A stretch of DNA of 64,000 bases from DATAOG01 sp963840925 (GCA_963840925.1 CAWJAY010000055.1:1-64000), one strand, 5' to 3'; positions 47,633 to 59,547 are shown, counted from the first letter of the stretch. A program made the numbers and translations. Notes: generated by a model not told the origin, from the letters alone.

Positions 47633-48118
47633 ATGGTGATCGTGCTGATGGGGGTCAGCGGCAGCGGCAAGACCACGGTCGGTCTGCGGCTGGCGCAAGC
47701 GCTCGGCGCCGAGTTCGCCGAGGGCGACGCCTACCATCCGCCGGCCAACATCGAGAAAATGCGCACCGGCGTGCCGCTCGAGGATGCCGACCGCTGGCCC
47801 TGGCTCGAGACGCTGAGCGCCGAGATCGGCCGCTGGCTCGCCGCTGGCCAGGACGTCGTGCTCGCCTGCTCGGCGCTCAAGCGGAGCTACCGCCAGATCC
47901 TGGACGGCGGCCGGCCCGGGGTGCGCTTCGTTTATCTGTGCGGCAGCCGGTCCCTGATCCAGGCCCGCCTCGCCGCCCGCCGCGGCCACTACATGCCGGC
48001 AAGCCTGCTCGCGAGCCAGTTGGCGGCCCTCGAGGAACCCGAGGACGCGATCACCGCCGAGATCGACCGAGCGCCGGACGAGATCGTGGCCGGCATCCTC
48101 GATCGCCTGGGTCGTTAG
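47633..48118 (+). CDS. gntK: Gluconokinase
   Basis: 161 residues of the P-loop gluconate kinase family: VLMGVSGSGKTTVG (Walker A), GDAYHPPANIEKMRTGVPLED, CSALKRSYRQIL and GHYMPASLLASQ. It phosphorylates gluconate to 6-phosphogluconate, the substrate of the gene just upstream. Confidence 0.95.
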   Translation: MVIVLMGVSGSGKTTVGLRLAQALGAEFAEGDAYHPPANIEKMRTGVPLEDADRWPWLETLSAEIGRWLAAGQDVVLACSALKRSYRQILDGGRPGVRFVYLCGSRSLIQARLAARRGHYMPASLLASQLAALEEPEDAITAEIDRAPDEIVAGILDRLGR

Positions 48119-48171
48119 CGCGCGGTCTGCGCGCTGGTTCTTGGACCGCCGCTCACGTTCGGTCGGAAAGA

Positions 48172-48663
48172 TCAGCCCAGCGATCGCAGCGCCAGCGTCA
48201 GCGCCGCGTCGACGGTTGCGAGCCGGATCGCGGCGCGGTCGCCGGTCAGCAGGTGGCGCTCGTGGCGGGCGCCGTGGGCGTGGCAGGCGACCGCGATGTG
48301 GACCAGGCCCAACGGCTTGGTCGCGGTCGCGCCGCCCGGGCCGGCGATGCCCGTGGTCGCGAGCGCGAGGTTGACGCCGGCGCGCGCGAGCGCGCCCTTG
48401 GCCATCGCTTCGGCGACCTCCTGGCTGACCGCGCCGACCTCTTCGAGCAGAGCCATCTCGATCCCGAGGTCCTCCTCCTTGGCGCGGTTGTCGTAGGTCA
48501 CGTAGCCGCGCTCGACCACGTTGGAAGCGCCCGGGATCTCGGTCAGGCAGGCGATGATCAGGCCGCCGGTGCAGGATTTGGCGGTCGCCAGGCGCAGGCC
48601 CTTGGCCTCGCAGGCGGCGAGCAGGCGACGGGCCAGTTCGAGGCTCCGGGGCGGGAAGGTCAT
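48172..48663 (-). CDS. pncC: CinA C-terminal domain protein, nicotinamide-nucleotide amidohydrolase
   Basis: 163-residue stand-alone CinA-C domain: LRLATAKSCTGGLIIACLTE (catalytic Ser/Lys region), VTYDNRAKEEDLG, and LALATTGIAGPGG. The family deamidates nicotinamide mononucleotide in pyridine nucleotide salvage. Its ATG overlaps the end of pgpA by 4 bases. Confidence 0.92.
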   Translation of the reverse strand: MTFPPRSLELARRLLAACEAKGLRLATAKSCTGGLIIACLTEIPGASNVVERGYVTYDNRAKEEDLGIEMALLEEVGAVSQEVAEAMAKGALARAGVNLALATTGIAGPGGATATKPLGLVHIAVACHAHGARHERHLLTGDRAAIRLATVDAALTLALRSLG

Positions 48664-49145
48664 GGCAGCAACCACCGGTCAGCGAGCCAGAGCAGCAGGG
48701 CGGCATAGAGGGCGGAGGGGACGTCGTCGATCATCACCCCGAACCCGCCGCCGACCCGGCGGTCCAGCCAGCCGGCGGGCCAGGGCTTGAGCATGTCGGT
48801 GATCCGGAACAGGACGAAACCGAGCAGGTAGGCGAGCGGATTGAGCGGCGCCACGCAGAGCGTCAGCCACTGGCCGGCGATCTCGTCGATGACCACAGCA
48901 CCCGGGTCGTGCACGCCGACCGCGTGCATGTAGCGGTCGGCGGCCCAGAGGCCGAGCGCGAACACCAGCGCGGCCGCCGCCAGCAGCAGCCAGGGGCCGC
49001 CCGCCCAGACCAGGCCCCAGGCGAACGGCAGCGCGGCGAGCGAGCCCCAGGTGCCGGGCGCGCCCGGCAGCAGGCCGGCGCCGAACCAGGTCGCGAGCCA
49101 GAGCGCGGGCCGGCTCGGTCGGGCGCTGGCGAGGGCTTTGGCCAT
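48660..49145 (-). CDS. pgpA: Phosphatidylglycerophosphatase A
   Basis: 161-residue inner-membrane protein with helices around residues 50-70 and 100-115 and the PgpA signatures LLPGAPGTWGSLAALP, VIDEIAGQWL and RITDMLKPWPAGWLDRR. It dephosphorylates phosphatidylglycerol phosphate. It sits 4 bases after ispDF and overlaps pncC, forming ispDF-pgpA-pncC. Confidence 0.93.
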   Translation of the reverse strand: MAKALASARPSRPALWLATWFGAGLLPGAPGTWGSLAALPFAWGLVWAGGPWLLLAAAALVFALGLWAADRYMHAVGVHDPGAVVIDEIAGQWLTLCVAPLNPLAYLLGFVLFRITDMLKPWPAGWLDRRVGGGFGVMIDDVPSALYAALLLWLADRWLLP

Positions 49146-49149
49146 CGGC

Positions 49150-50302
49150 TCAGGCCGGCAGGCTCACGGTCGCGATCGCCTGGGCGGCGATGCCCTCGCC
49201 CCGGCCGGCGAAGCCCAGGCCTTCGGTCGTGGTCGCCTTGACGCTGACCCGGCCCTGGTCGACCCCGAGCAGGCCGGCCAGGCGCGCGATCATCGCGCGC
49301 CGGTGCGGGCCGATCTTCGGCCGCTCGCAGATCAGCGTCGCATCGACGTGCTCGATCCGGCCGCCGGCGGCCTCGATCAGCCGGCGCGCGTGGTCGAGGA
49401 ACAGCGCCGAATTCGGCGCCCGCCCAGCGCGGCTCGCTCGGCGGGAAATGGCTGCCGATGTCGCCGGCGCCGAGCGCGCCGAGCAGCGCGTCGGTGACCG
49501 CATGCAGGCCGACGTCGGCATCGGAGTGGCCGATCAGCCGGAGGGGGCAGGGCAGCGGGACCCCGAGCAGCACGAGCCCGTCGCCCTCGGCCAGGCGGTG
49601 GACGTCGAAGCCGAGCCCGGTCCGCGGCTGCAGCCGGCCGCAGAGGATCACTTCGGCGCGCGCGAGGTCGGCCGGTGCGGTGATCTTGAGATTGGCCTCA
49701 TCGCCCAAGACCGTGGCGACCTCCAGCCCCGCGGCCTCGGCCACGGCGACGTCGTCGGTCAGCGCGGCGCCGGCCGCCGCCCGGTGGGCGGCCAGGATCT
49801 CCCGGTAGCGAAAGCCCTGCGGCGTTTGCGCGCGGCAGAGGCCCGCGCGCTCGACGGTCGCCAGCACGTGGCCGGCCGCGACCTGCTTGAGCGTGTCGGT
49901 CACCGGCAGCGCGGGCAGAACGCCCGGATGGCGGGCGAGGCCGTCGCGGACGCGCTCGATCAGCGCCGCGTCGACCAGGGGTCGGACGCCGTCGTGGATC
50001 AGGACCAGATCCGGCGGCGTCGCCGCCAGACTCTCGAGCCCGAGGCGGACCGAGTCCTGCCGGGTCGGGCCGCCCAGGACCGGCGTCAGCAGGTCCAGTC
50101 CGCGGGCGGCCAGATCGTAAAGCTCGCGGTCGTCGGCGTGAATCACGGCGCGCGCCGCGCCGACCCTGGGATGTTGGCAAAAGCGTTCCAGGCAGTGCCG
50201 GAGCACCGGTCGGCCGGCGAGCGGCTGATACTGCTTCGGCCGCTCGGCGCCGAACCGCTCGCCGCGGCCCGAAGCCACGATCAAGGCCACGCACTCGGCC
50301 AA
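49150..50302 (-). CDS. ispDF: Bifunctional IspD/IspF (MEP isoprenoid pathway), one frameshift
   Basis: The first part is IspD (CDP-ME synthase): ALIVASGRGERFGAERPKQY, VLIHDGVRPLVDAALIERV, LCRAQTPQGFRY. The second is IspF (MECDP synthase): RTGLGFDVHRLAEGDGLVLL, LIGHSDADVGLHAVTDALLG, DIGSHFPPSEPRWAG. After WAG at about 49408-49430 the frame shifts; in the alternate frame ALFLDHARRLIEAAGG, VDATLICERPKIGPHR and VSVKATTTEGLGFAGRGEGI complete IspF. Since the MEP pathway is normally essential, a read error is as likely as a mutation. TTG 50302 with AGGAGA upstream is the probable start. Fused ispDF is typical of many Alphaproteobacteria. Confidence 0.9.
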
Positions 50303-50509
50303 AGAGGTCTCCTGCTGCGCTCGGGCCCGGAGGCGTTGCGGGCCGCCCCTCACGCTAGGCGTCCGCTCGGTTCCTGCCAAGGGCGGCGAGCAGGCTTGCC
50401 GGCTGGGCCGGAACCGGCTATCTTCTGCACGCGTTTTAGGCAGACTTGGCTGTTGGTCAATGATTGGTCACAAGCCGGTGGGGCCGCGGCCCGGCCGATC
50501 GACCGCCGC

Positions 50510-51630
50510 ATGAGCGCTGCCGCCGAGCCGGTCGCGACGCTGCTCCTCGAGCGCATGATCCTGAACGCGATGGCCAGCGGCGTGCTGGCGATCGATGGCG
50601 GGTTGCGGGTGGTGTTCGTCAATCCGGCCGCCGAGCAGCTGTTCGGCGCCAGCCGGGCGGTGCTCGAGCAGCGGCCGCTCGCCGACCTGGTGCCCGAGGA
50701 CAGCGCGCTGTTCGATCTGATCCGCCGGGTCCAGCTGGCCGGCAACAGCGTCTCCGATTACGGCGTCGAGCTGGCGCTGAACCGGAGCGTCCGCCGCCTG
50801 GTCGATCTGCACGTCTCGCCGGTCGCCGAGCGCCCGGGCCACTGCCTGGTGGTCCTGCACCCCTGCTCGGTCGCGCACCGCCTCAACCGTCAGTTGACCC
50901 ACCGTGGCGGGGCGCGCTCGGTCGCCGGGCTCGGCGCCACGCTCGCCCACGAGGTCAAGAACCCGTTGTCCGGGATCCGCGGCGCCGCGCAACTGCTCGA
51001 GCAGGGCGTGAACCGGGACGAGCAGCCGCTGATCCGGCTGATCTGCGACGAGACCGACCGGATCTGCGCGCTGGTCGACCGGATGGAGGAGTTCGCCGAC
51101 CACGGGCCGATCGAGCGCCGGCCGGTCAACATCTACCAGGTGCTGGAGCACGTCCGCCGGCTGGCCGAGAGCGGCTTCGCGCGCAAGGTCTGCTTCCAGG
51201 TCCACTACGATCCCTCGCTGCCCGAGGTCGACGGCGACCGCGACCAGCTGGTCCAGGTGTTCCTCAACCTGGTCAAGAACGCCGCCGAGGCGGTTCCGCG
51301 CAACGGCGGCGAGATCCGGCTCGCGACCCAGTACACCCATGGCCTCTGGGTCCGGATCGCCAACAGCAGCGAGCGGGTCGAGCTGCCGATCACGGTCCAG
51401 ATCGAGGACAACGGGCCGGGCGTCAGCGACGAGATCGCGGGCCTCCTGTTCGAGCCGTTCGTGTCGACCAAGCGCTCCGGCAGCGGGCTTGGCCTGGCGC
51501 TGGTCGCCAAGATCGTCGGCGATCACGGCGGCGTCATCGAGTACGCACGCCAGGCGCGCGGCGCCCTGTTCCGGGTCCGGCTGCCCGCCTGGCGCGGCGG
51601 CAACGGCCCGGCCGAACCCTGGGAGCTGGC

Positions 51631-51634
<4 letters not shown>
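50510..51634 (+). CDS. ntrB: Nitrogen regulation sensor kinase NtrB
   Basis: 374-residue soluble two-component kinase/phosphatase controlled by PII. N-terminal PAS domain (LNAMASGVLAIDGGLRVVFV), HisKA with His in GATLAHEVKNPLSGIRGAAQ, and HATPase (VFLNLVKNAAEAV, IEDNGPGVSDE, GSGLGLALVAKIVGDHGG). It phosphorylates NtrC, whose gene starts inside the ntrB stop (ATGA). dusB, which often precedes ntrB in related genomes, is absent; the 207 bases upstream separate it from divergent ispDF. Confidence 0.95.
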
Positions 51635-53075
<1,441 letters not shown>

Positions 53076-53079
<4 letters not shown>

Positions 53080-55343
53080 GCCATGCGTCGATCCCGACCG
53101 ACCGGCAGGGCGCGATGGCGCGCTCGCTGACGATGCTCTCGCAGCCGAGCTGGCACCGGTTCGCCGGCTGGCTCCGGCGCGCCCACGTCGCGCGCCGCCT
53201 CGCGGTCGTCCTGACCGTGGCGGCGACGCTGTCCGGCATCGCGACCTACGTGGTCCTGTCCGGCTGGCTCAGCCTCGGCGCCGACGTCGACGTCGTGCTC
53301 GCCCTGCTCTATCTGGACGTGATCCTGCTGCTGCTGCTCGGCGCGCTGGTCGCGCGCGGGCTCGTGCAGCTGATGATGGCGCGCTGGCAGGGCTCGGTCG
53401 GCTCCCGCCTGCACGCCCGCCTGGTCGCGCTGTTCAGCCTGGTCGCGGTCGCGCCGGCGATCGTGGTCGCGGTGTTCTCGGTCGGCTTTCTCCACTACGG
53501 CCTGGAGGCCTGGTTCAACCAGCGGATCAACGACGCGCTGACCAACTCGCTGAACGTCGCCCAGTCCTACCTCGAGGAGCACAAGGAGGTGATCCGGGCC
53601 GACGCGCTCGCGATGGCCGCCGACCTCAACCGCGAGGGGCCGTCCCTGCTCGGCATGCCGGCCATGTTCCAGGGCCTGCTCGACGCCCAGGCGGCGCTGC
53701 GCTCGCTGACCGAGGCGATCGTGTTCCAGAGCAACGGCCAGGTGCTCGCGCGCACCGGGCTCAGCTACGTGCTCGACCTCGAGCGGCTGTCGCCGGCCAC
53801 GCTCGAGGAGGCCGGCCGTGGCGAGGTGGTCGTGCTGACCAGCGATACCGACGATCGGGTGCGCGCGCTGGTCCGGCTCGACAACTTCATCGACGGCTAT
53901 CTGTTCGTCGGCCGTTTCGTCGACGCCCGCGTGCTCGACTACATGGACCAGACCCGCGCCGTGGTCGACGAATATCACTCGTTGGAGCTCCGCCGGTCCG
54001 GCATCCAGGTGACCTTCGCGGCGATCTTCGGGCTGGTGGCGCTGCTGCTGCTGCTGGCCGCGGTCGGGGTCGGGCTTGGCTTCGCCAACCGCCTCGCGAC
54101 CCCGATCATCCGGCTGATCGCGGCCGCCGACCGGGTGCGGGCCGGCGATCTGACCGCCTCGGTGCCGGAGGCCGAGCAAGGCCACGAGATCGATCACCTC
54201 TCGCGCGCCTTCAACCGGATGACCGCGCAGCTGAACAGCCAGCGCGGCGAGCTGATCCGCGCCAACCAGCAGCTCGACATGCGCCGCCGGTTCACCGAGG
54301 CGGTGCTCGGCGGGGTTTCGGCCGGCGTCCTCGGCCTCGACGCGCAGGGCCGGATCACGCTGCCCAACGACTCGGCCGCGCATCTGATCGGCAGCCCGCC
54401 CGAAGATCTGATCGGACGGCCGCTGATCGCGGTGATTCCCGAGGTCGCGGGCCTGCTCGCCGGCGTCGCGACCAACCCCGAGCGTCCGGCCGAGGCCCAG
54501 CTCGAGCTGCACCGCCCAGACGGCACCCACACGCTGCTCGCGCGCGCCTCCGCGCAGACCGACGCGGCCGGGATCGGCGGCTATGTGGTCACCTTCGACG
54601 ACATCACCGAGCTGGTCGCCGCCCAGCGCAACGCGGCCTGGGCCGAGATCGCGCGTCGGATCGCGCACGAGATCAAGAACCCGCTGACCCCGATCCGGCT
54701 GTCGGCCGAGCGGCTCAAGCGCAAGTATCTGCCCCAGATCCAGCGTGATCCCGAGGCGTTCGCCGCGAGCGCCGACACGATCGTCCACCAGGTCGACAAC
54801 ATCGGCCGGCTGATCAACGAGTTCTCGGCCTTCGCCCGGATGCCGGCGCCGGTGTTCGAGCGCGAGTCGGCCGGCGAGCTGATCCGTCAGGCGGTCTATC
54901 TGCAGCGGGGGGCGCGGCCGGAGATCCGGTTCGAAACACGGCTTCCGGCGCATGATGTTCTTTTGTATTGTGATGGCCGGCAGGTGGCGCAGGCGCTGAC
55001 CAACCTGCTCCAGAACGCGGTCGAGTCGGTGCTCGAAGGCAGCGTCGTGACGGAACGGCGTGGCGCCGCCGGCTGGGTGATGGTCGAGTTGCGCGAAACC
55101 GGGGATCGGGCGGTGATCGAAGTGCAGGACAACGGGCGCGGGCTGCCCGAGCCGATGGAGCGGCTCACCGAGCCCTATGTGACCACGCGGGCGAGCGGCA
55201 CCGGCCTCGGCCTTGCGATCGTCAAGAAGATCATGGAAGAGCACGGCGGCATGCTGACCCTCGGCAATCGGGCCGCGGGCGGCGCCTCGGTCAGCCTGGT
55301 ATTCCCGGCGATGCGGGCCCTCGATGGCGCGGCGGCCGAGTGA
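53076..55343 (+). CDS. ntrY: Membrane sensor histidine kinase NtrY
   Basis: 755 residues. Several N-terminal membrane helices (RLAVVLTVAATLSGIATYVV, VVLALLYLDVILLLLLGALV, SLVAVAPAIVVAVFSVGFL), a periplasmic or loop sensor region, another helix near 310-335, HAMP, PAS, HisKA with His in IARRIAHEIKNPLTPIRLSA and HATPase (LLQNAVESVLEG, VQDNGRGLPEPME, GTGLGLAIVKKIMEEHGG). NtrYX systems respond to redox, nitrate or nitrogen status. Coupled to ntrC by ATGA. Confidence 0.95.
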
Positions 55344-55395
55344 GCGCAACCTGGCGCGCAGGTCGGCTGACAGGGCGCCAGGGTCAGAGGCCGGC

Positions 55396-56781
55396 ATGAC
55401 GGGCGAAATCCTGATCGTCGACGACGAGCCGGCGGTCCGCGACGCGATCGCGGCAATCCTGTCCGACGAGGGCTACGACGTCCGCCACGCCGCCGATGGC
55501 CCGGGCGCGCTGGCCGAGATCGAATCGCGGCCGCCGGCGCTCGTGCTGCTCGACATCTGGCTCGAGGGCTCGAGGCTCGATGGCCTCCAGGTGCTGGACG
55601 AGATCCGGCGGACCTCGGACGACCTGCCGGTGATCGTGATCAGCGGCCACGGCACGATCGAGACCGCGGTCACCGCGATCAAGAAGGGCGCCTACGACTT
55701 TCTCGAGAAGCCGTTCAACGCCGACCGCCTGCTGGTGCTGATCGAGCGGGCACGCGAGGCGGCCCGGCTCAAGCGCGAGAACGCCGAGCTCAAGCTCAAG
55801 CTCGGCGACGAGCGCGAACTGATCGGCCGCTCGCCCGCGATCCAGCAGGTCCGCAACGCCATCCAGCGGGTCGCGCTGACCGGCTCGCGGGTGCTGATCT
55901 CGGGCCCGCCCGGGGTCGGCAAGGAGGTCGTGGCGCGCCTGATCCACGCCAGCTCCAGGCGGGCCGAGGCGCCGTTCGTCGTGATCAACGCCGCGACCAT
56001 GGCGCCCGAGCGCATGGAGGTCGAGCTGTTCGGCTGCGAGGCGGGCTTTCTCGGCCCGGACCGGCCGCGCCAGCTCGGCACCTTCGAGCGCGCCCATGGC
56101 GGCACCTTGTTGCTCGACGAGGTCGCCGACATGCCGCTCGAGACCCAGGGCAAGATCCTGCGCGTGCTCCAGGAGCAGAGCTTCCTCCGGCTCGGCGGCC
56201 AGCGCCGGATCGAGGTCGACGTCCGGGTGATCGCGGCGAGCAACCGGGACCTGCAGAGCGAGATCGCGGCCGGCCGCTTCCGCGAGGATCTGTTCTACCG
56301 GCTGAACGTCGTGCCGATCCGGGTGCCGGCATTGTCGGAGCGGCGCGCCGACATTCCGATGCTGGCCGGCTACTTCATGGGCCGCGCCGCCGAGGCCGCG
56401 GGCCTGCCGGCGCGCCGGCTGTCGCCGGAGGCGCTGGCGCTGCTCCAGTCGGCCGACTGGCCGGGCAACGTGCGCCAGCTGCGCAACGTGCTCGAATGGC
56501 TGCTGATCATGGCGCCCGGCGATGTCAAGACCGAGATCGGCGTCGACAGCCTGCCGCCGGAGTTCGTCGAGACCGCGACCGCCGGGCTTGGCGCGTCGAG
56601 TAACGGCGAGCTGATGGTGCTGCCGATCCGCGAGGCGCGCGAGCATTTCGAGCGCGCCTATCTGCAGGCCCAGCTCGAGCGCTTCAGCGGCAACATCTCG
56701 CGCACCGCGAGCTTCGTCGGCATGGAGCGCTCGGCGCTGCATCGCAAGCTCAAGTCATTGAACATCAATGCCGACGACTGA
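55396..56781 (+). CDS. ntrX: Response regulator NtrX (no GAFTGA loop)
   Basis: 461 residues: receiver (ILIVDDEPAVR, phospho-Asp in LVLLDIWLEGS), AAA+ domain (GPPGVGKEVVARLI, GGTLLLDEVADMP) and Fis-type DNA-binding end (NISRTASFVGMERSALHRKL). The sigma-54 loop is replaced: after ELFG the sequence reads CEAGFLGPDRPRQ, so NtrX probably does not drive sigma-54 polymerase, as reported for other alphaproteobacterial NtrX proteins. Start at MTGEILIVDDE, 53 bases after the ntrY stop. Confidence 0.95.
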   Translation: MTGEILIVDDEPAVRDAIAAILSDEGYDVRHAADGPGALAEIESRPPALVLLDIWLEGSRLDGLQVLDEIRRTSDDLPVIVISGHGTIETAVTAIKKGAYDFLEKPFNADRLLVLIERAREAARLKRENAELKLKLGDERELIGRSPAIQQVRNAIQRVALTGSRVLISGPPGVGKEVVARLIHASSRRAEAPFVVINAATMAPERMEVELFGCEAGFLGPDRPRQLGTFERAHGGTLLLDEVADMPLETQGKILRVLQEQSFLRLGGQRRIEVDVRVIAASNRDLQSEIAAGRFREDLFYRLNVVPIRVPALSERRADIPMLAGYFMGRAAEAAGLPARRLSPEALALLQSADWPGNVRQLRNVLEWLLIMAPGDVKTEIGVDSLPPEFVETATAGLGASSNGELMVLPIREAREHFERAYLQAQLERFSGNISRTASFVGMERSALHRKLKSLNINADD

Positions 56782-56790
56782 CCTTGGGCC

Positions 56791-58167
56791 ATGAAGGTGA
56801 TCGTCTGCGGCGCCGGCCAGGTGGGCTCCAACATCGCCCGCTACCTGGCGGTCGCCGGCAATGACGTCACGGCGATCGACCTGCGCGCCGACCTGACCCA
56901 GAAGATCGGCGAAAGCCTGGACATCCAGGCGATCACGGGCTTTGCCTCGCACCCCGACGTGCTCGAGCAGGCCGGCGCCGAGGACGCCGAGTTGCTGATC
57001 GCGGTGACCAACGCCGACGAGGTCAACATGGTCACCTGCCAGGTCGCGCACTCGCTGTTCAACGTCCCGACCAAGATCGCCCGGGTGCGCCACCAGAACT
57101 ATCTGCAGAGCCGCTGGCGGGACCTGTTCCGGCGTGAGCACGTGCCGATCGACGTGATCATCTCGCCCGAGGTCGAGGTCGCGCGGGCGATCACCCGGCG
57201 GCTCGAGGTGCCGGGTGCGACCGAAGTGACGCCGTTCGCCGAGGACCGGGTGCGGCTGATCGCCGCCCGGTGCGGGCCGGACTGCCCGATCCTCGATACG
57301 CCGCTCCGCCAGCTGACCTTCCTGTTCCCCGACCTGCACCTGATCTGCGTCGGGATCCTCCGCGGCGACCGGTTCTTCATCCCGGGCGGCGACGATCATC
57401 TGATCGCCGGCGACGAGGTCTACTCGGTGGTCGAGACCAGCCACGTCGCGCGCGCGATGCGCGCGTTCGGGCACGAGGAGAAGGCCGCCCAGCGGATCGT
57501 GATCGCGGGCGGCGGCAACATCGGGCTGTTCTTGGCCCAGGAGATCGAGGCGAGCCGGCCGCAGGCGACGCTGATCCTGATCGAGAGCAATGCCGAGCGG
57601 GCGCGCCTGATCGCCGACCGCCTGACCCGCAGCACCGTCCTGCTCGGCGACATTCGCGACGCCGAGATCCACGAGGAGGCCAATTTCAGGACCGCCCAGG
57701 CGATCGTCAGCGTTACCAACAACGACGAGGTCAACGTCATGGTGGCGCTGCTGGCCAAACGCCACGGCTGCCAGCAGGCGATGACCCTGGTCAACAGCAA
57801 CGTCTACGGCGGCCTGCTCGGCGGGCTCGGCATCGACGTCGTGGTCAACCCGCGCGAGACCACGGTCTCGAGCGTGCTCCGGCACGTCCGCCGCGGCCGG
57901 ATCAAGTCGGTCTACTCGCTGCGCGACGGCGAGGCCGAGGTGTTCGAGGCCGAGGCGCTCGAGACCTCGCCGCTGGTCGGCCAGCCGCTCAAGGACGCGC
58001 GCCTGCCGAGCGGCGTGATCGTCGGCGCGATCGTGCGCGGCGGCGAGGTGATCATGCCGCGCGCCGAGACCGTGATCCGGGCGCGCGACCGGGTCGTCGT
58101 GGTGGCGCGCGCGGCGGTGGTCAAGAAGGTCGAGAAGCTGTTCGCGGTGCGGGTCGAATATTTCTGA
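56791..58167 (+). CDS. trkA: Trk potassium transport regulatory protein TrkA
   Basis: 458 residues in two tandem RCK_N/RCK_C halves: NAD-binding VIVCGAGQVGSNIARYLAV at the start and RIVIAGGGNIGLFLAQEIEA near residue 232, each followed by an RCK_C domain. Cytoplasmic NAD(H)-binding subunit that gates TrkH/TrkG; neither channel gene is present. It follows ntrX by 9 bases, an order conserved in many Alphaproteobacteria. Confidence 0.95.
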   Translation: MKVIVCGAGQVGSNIARYLAVAGNDVTAIDLRADLTQKIGESLDIQAITGFASHPDVLEQAGAEDAELLIAVTNADEVNMVTCQVAHSLFNVPTKIARVRHQNYLQSRWRDLFRREHVPIDVIISPEVEVARAITRRLEVPGATEVTPFAEDRVRLIAARCGPDCPILDTPLRQLTFLFPDLHLICVGILRGDRFFIPGGDDHLIAGDEVYSVVETSHVARAMRAFGHEEKAAQRIVIAGGGNIGLFLAQEIEASRPQATLILIESNAERARLIADRLTRSTVLLGDIRDAEIHEEANFRTAQAIVSVTNNDEVNVMVALLAKRHGCQQAMTLVNSNVYGGLLGGLGIDVVVNPRETTVSSVLRHVRRGRIKSVYSLRDGEAEVFEAEALETSPLVGQPLKDARLPSGVIVGAIVRGGEVIMPRAETVIRARDRVVVVARAAVVKKVEKLFAVRVEYF

Positions 58168-58195
58168 GCCGGCCGCGTTCGTAGCCCACGAGGAC

Positions 58196-59047
58196 ATGCC
58201 GATGGCGCGGATCGCCTACGTCAATGGCCGCTACCGACCGCTTGCCGGCGCGGCGATCGCGATCGAGGACCGCGGCTACCAGTTCGCCGACGGCGTCTAC
58301 GAGGTGATCAAGGTCCTGGCCGGCCAGCCGCGCGATCTGGACCGCCACCTCGACCGTCTGGAGCGTTCGCTGGCGGCGCTCGCGATCCGCCCGCCGATGG
58401 CGCGCGCAGCGCTGATCAGCGTGCTTGCCGAGGTGCTGCGGCGCAATCGGCTCCGCGATGCGCTTTTGTACCTCCAGGTCAGCCGCGGCACCGCGCCGCG
58501 CAACCACGTCTATCCCAAGCAGGCGCGGCCGACGCTGGTCGTCACCGTGCGCAAGCCGAGCTTTCCCGGCGCCGGCGAGCGCGAGCAGGGGGTCGGCGTG
58601 ATCACCTTGCCGGACCTGCGCTGGGGCCGCTGCGACATCAAGTCGATCAGCCTGCTGGCCAACGTCATGGCGCGCCAGCAGGCCGCCGCCGCCGGCCGGC
58701 GCGAGGCCTGGCTGATCGACCAGGACGGTATGGTCACCGAGGGCAGCGCGTCCAACGCCTACATCGTCGACCAGGACGGGCGCCTGGTCACCCACCCTTT
58801 GTCCGAGCGCATCCTCGGCGGGATCACGAGGTCGGTGATCCTCGATCTCGCCCGGGCCGACGGCATCGACGTGGTCGAGCGGCGGTTCTCGCTCGCCGAG
58901 GCCCAGGCCGCGCGCGAGGCGGCGCTGTCGAGCACGAGTTCGCTGTTGCTGCCGGTGACCGCGATCGACGATCGGACGGTCGGCAACGGCCATCCGGGAA
59001 CGGTGGTGCGCCGGCTCATGACGCTCTATGATGCCCATCTCCAATAG
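58196..59047 (+). CDS. dat: D-amino-acid transaminase, class IV PLP enzyme
   Basis: 283 residues of fold type IV. Start region RIAYVNGRYRPLAGAAIAIE, DRGYQFADGVYEVIKVLAG, catalytic Lys in RWGRCDIKSISLLANVMARQ, and SNAYIVDQDG. D-Ala transaminases supply D-Glu and D-Ala exchange for peptidoglycan; branched-chain transaminases share the fold, but the length and motifs favour Dat. Two ATGs (58196, 58202) fit. Confidence 0.9.
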   Translation: MPMARIAYVNGRYRPLAGAAIAIEDRGYQFADGVYEVIKVLAGQPRDLDRHLDRLERSLAALAIRPPMARAALISVLAEVLRRNRLRDALLYLQVSRGTAPRNHVYPKQARPTLVVTVRKPSFPGAGEREQGVGVITLPDLRWGRCDIKSISLLANVMARQQAAAAGRREAWLIDQDGMVTEGSASNAYIVDQDGRLVTHPLSERILGGITRSVILDLARADGIDVVERRFSLAEAQAAREAALSSTSSLLLPVTAIDDRTVGNGHPGTVVRRLMTLYDAHLQ

Positions 59048-59231
59048 AGGGGATCGAGGTGCCGGTAGCGCAAACGGTAAGGTGCCCGAGCGATCGAGGC
59101 TCGATCGCCAGCCTTGCCGAGCGGGCTCGATCGCAGGATCGGCCGTGCCGGCAGATCGGCCCTAACGGAATGGAGGAGGACGCCAGGACAACCGCCGGTC
59201 CGGGCGGCAAACAACAAGAAGGACCCATCCG

Positions 59232-59492
59232 ATGTCGACCGAGAAGACGCAGAACGTACAGGATGTCTTCCTTAACCATATTCGCAAGAACAAGGTGCCC
59301 GTCACGATCTTCTTGATCAACGGGGTCAAGTTGCAGGGGGTGGTGAGCTCGTTCGACAATTTCTCCTTGCTGCTGCGCCGGGATGGCCATGTCCAGCTGG
59401 TCTACAAGCACGCGGTCTCGACCGTGATGCCGGCGACCGTGGTCCGCCTGTACGAGCCGAGCAGCGAGGAAGCTGCGCCGCCGGCCGGATGA
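59232..59492 (+). CDS. hfq: RNA chaperone Hfq
   Basis: 86 residues. Sm1 motif (VPVTIFLINGVKLQGVVSSF, DNFSLLLRR) and Sm2 motif (YKHAVSTVMP) are intact; a short acidic/Pro tail follows. Hexameric ring mediating sRNA-mRNA pairing. The 184-base leader upstream holds no other gene. hflX follows directly. Confidence 0.97.
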   Translation: MSTEKTQNVQDVFLNHIRKNKVPVTIFLINGVKLQGVVSSFDNFSLLLRRDGHVQLVYKHAVSTVMPATVVRLYEPSSEEAAPPAG

Positions 59493-59547
59493 TCGGCCGC
59501 TGAGCGAGGCTCAGGCGGACGGCGCATCGACCGGCGCCCGCGCGCTG

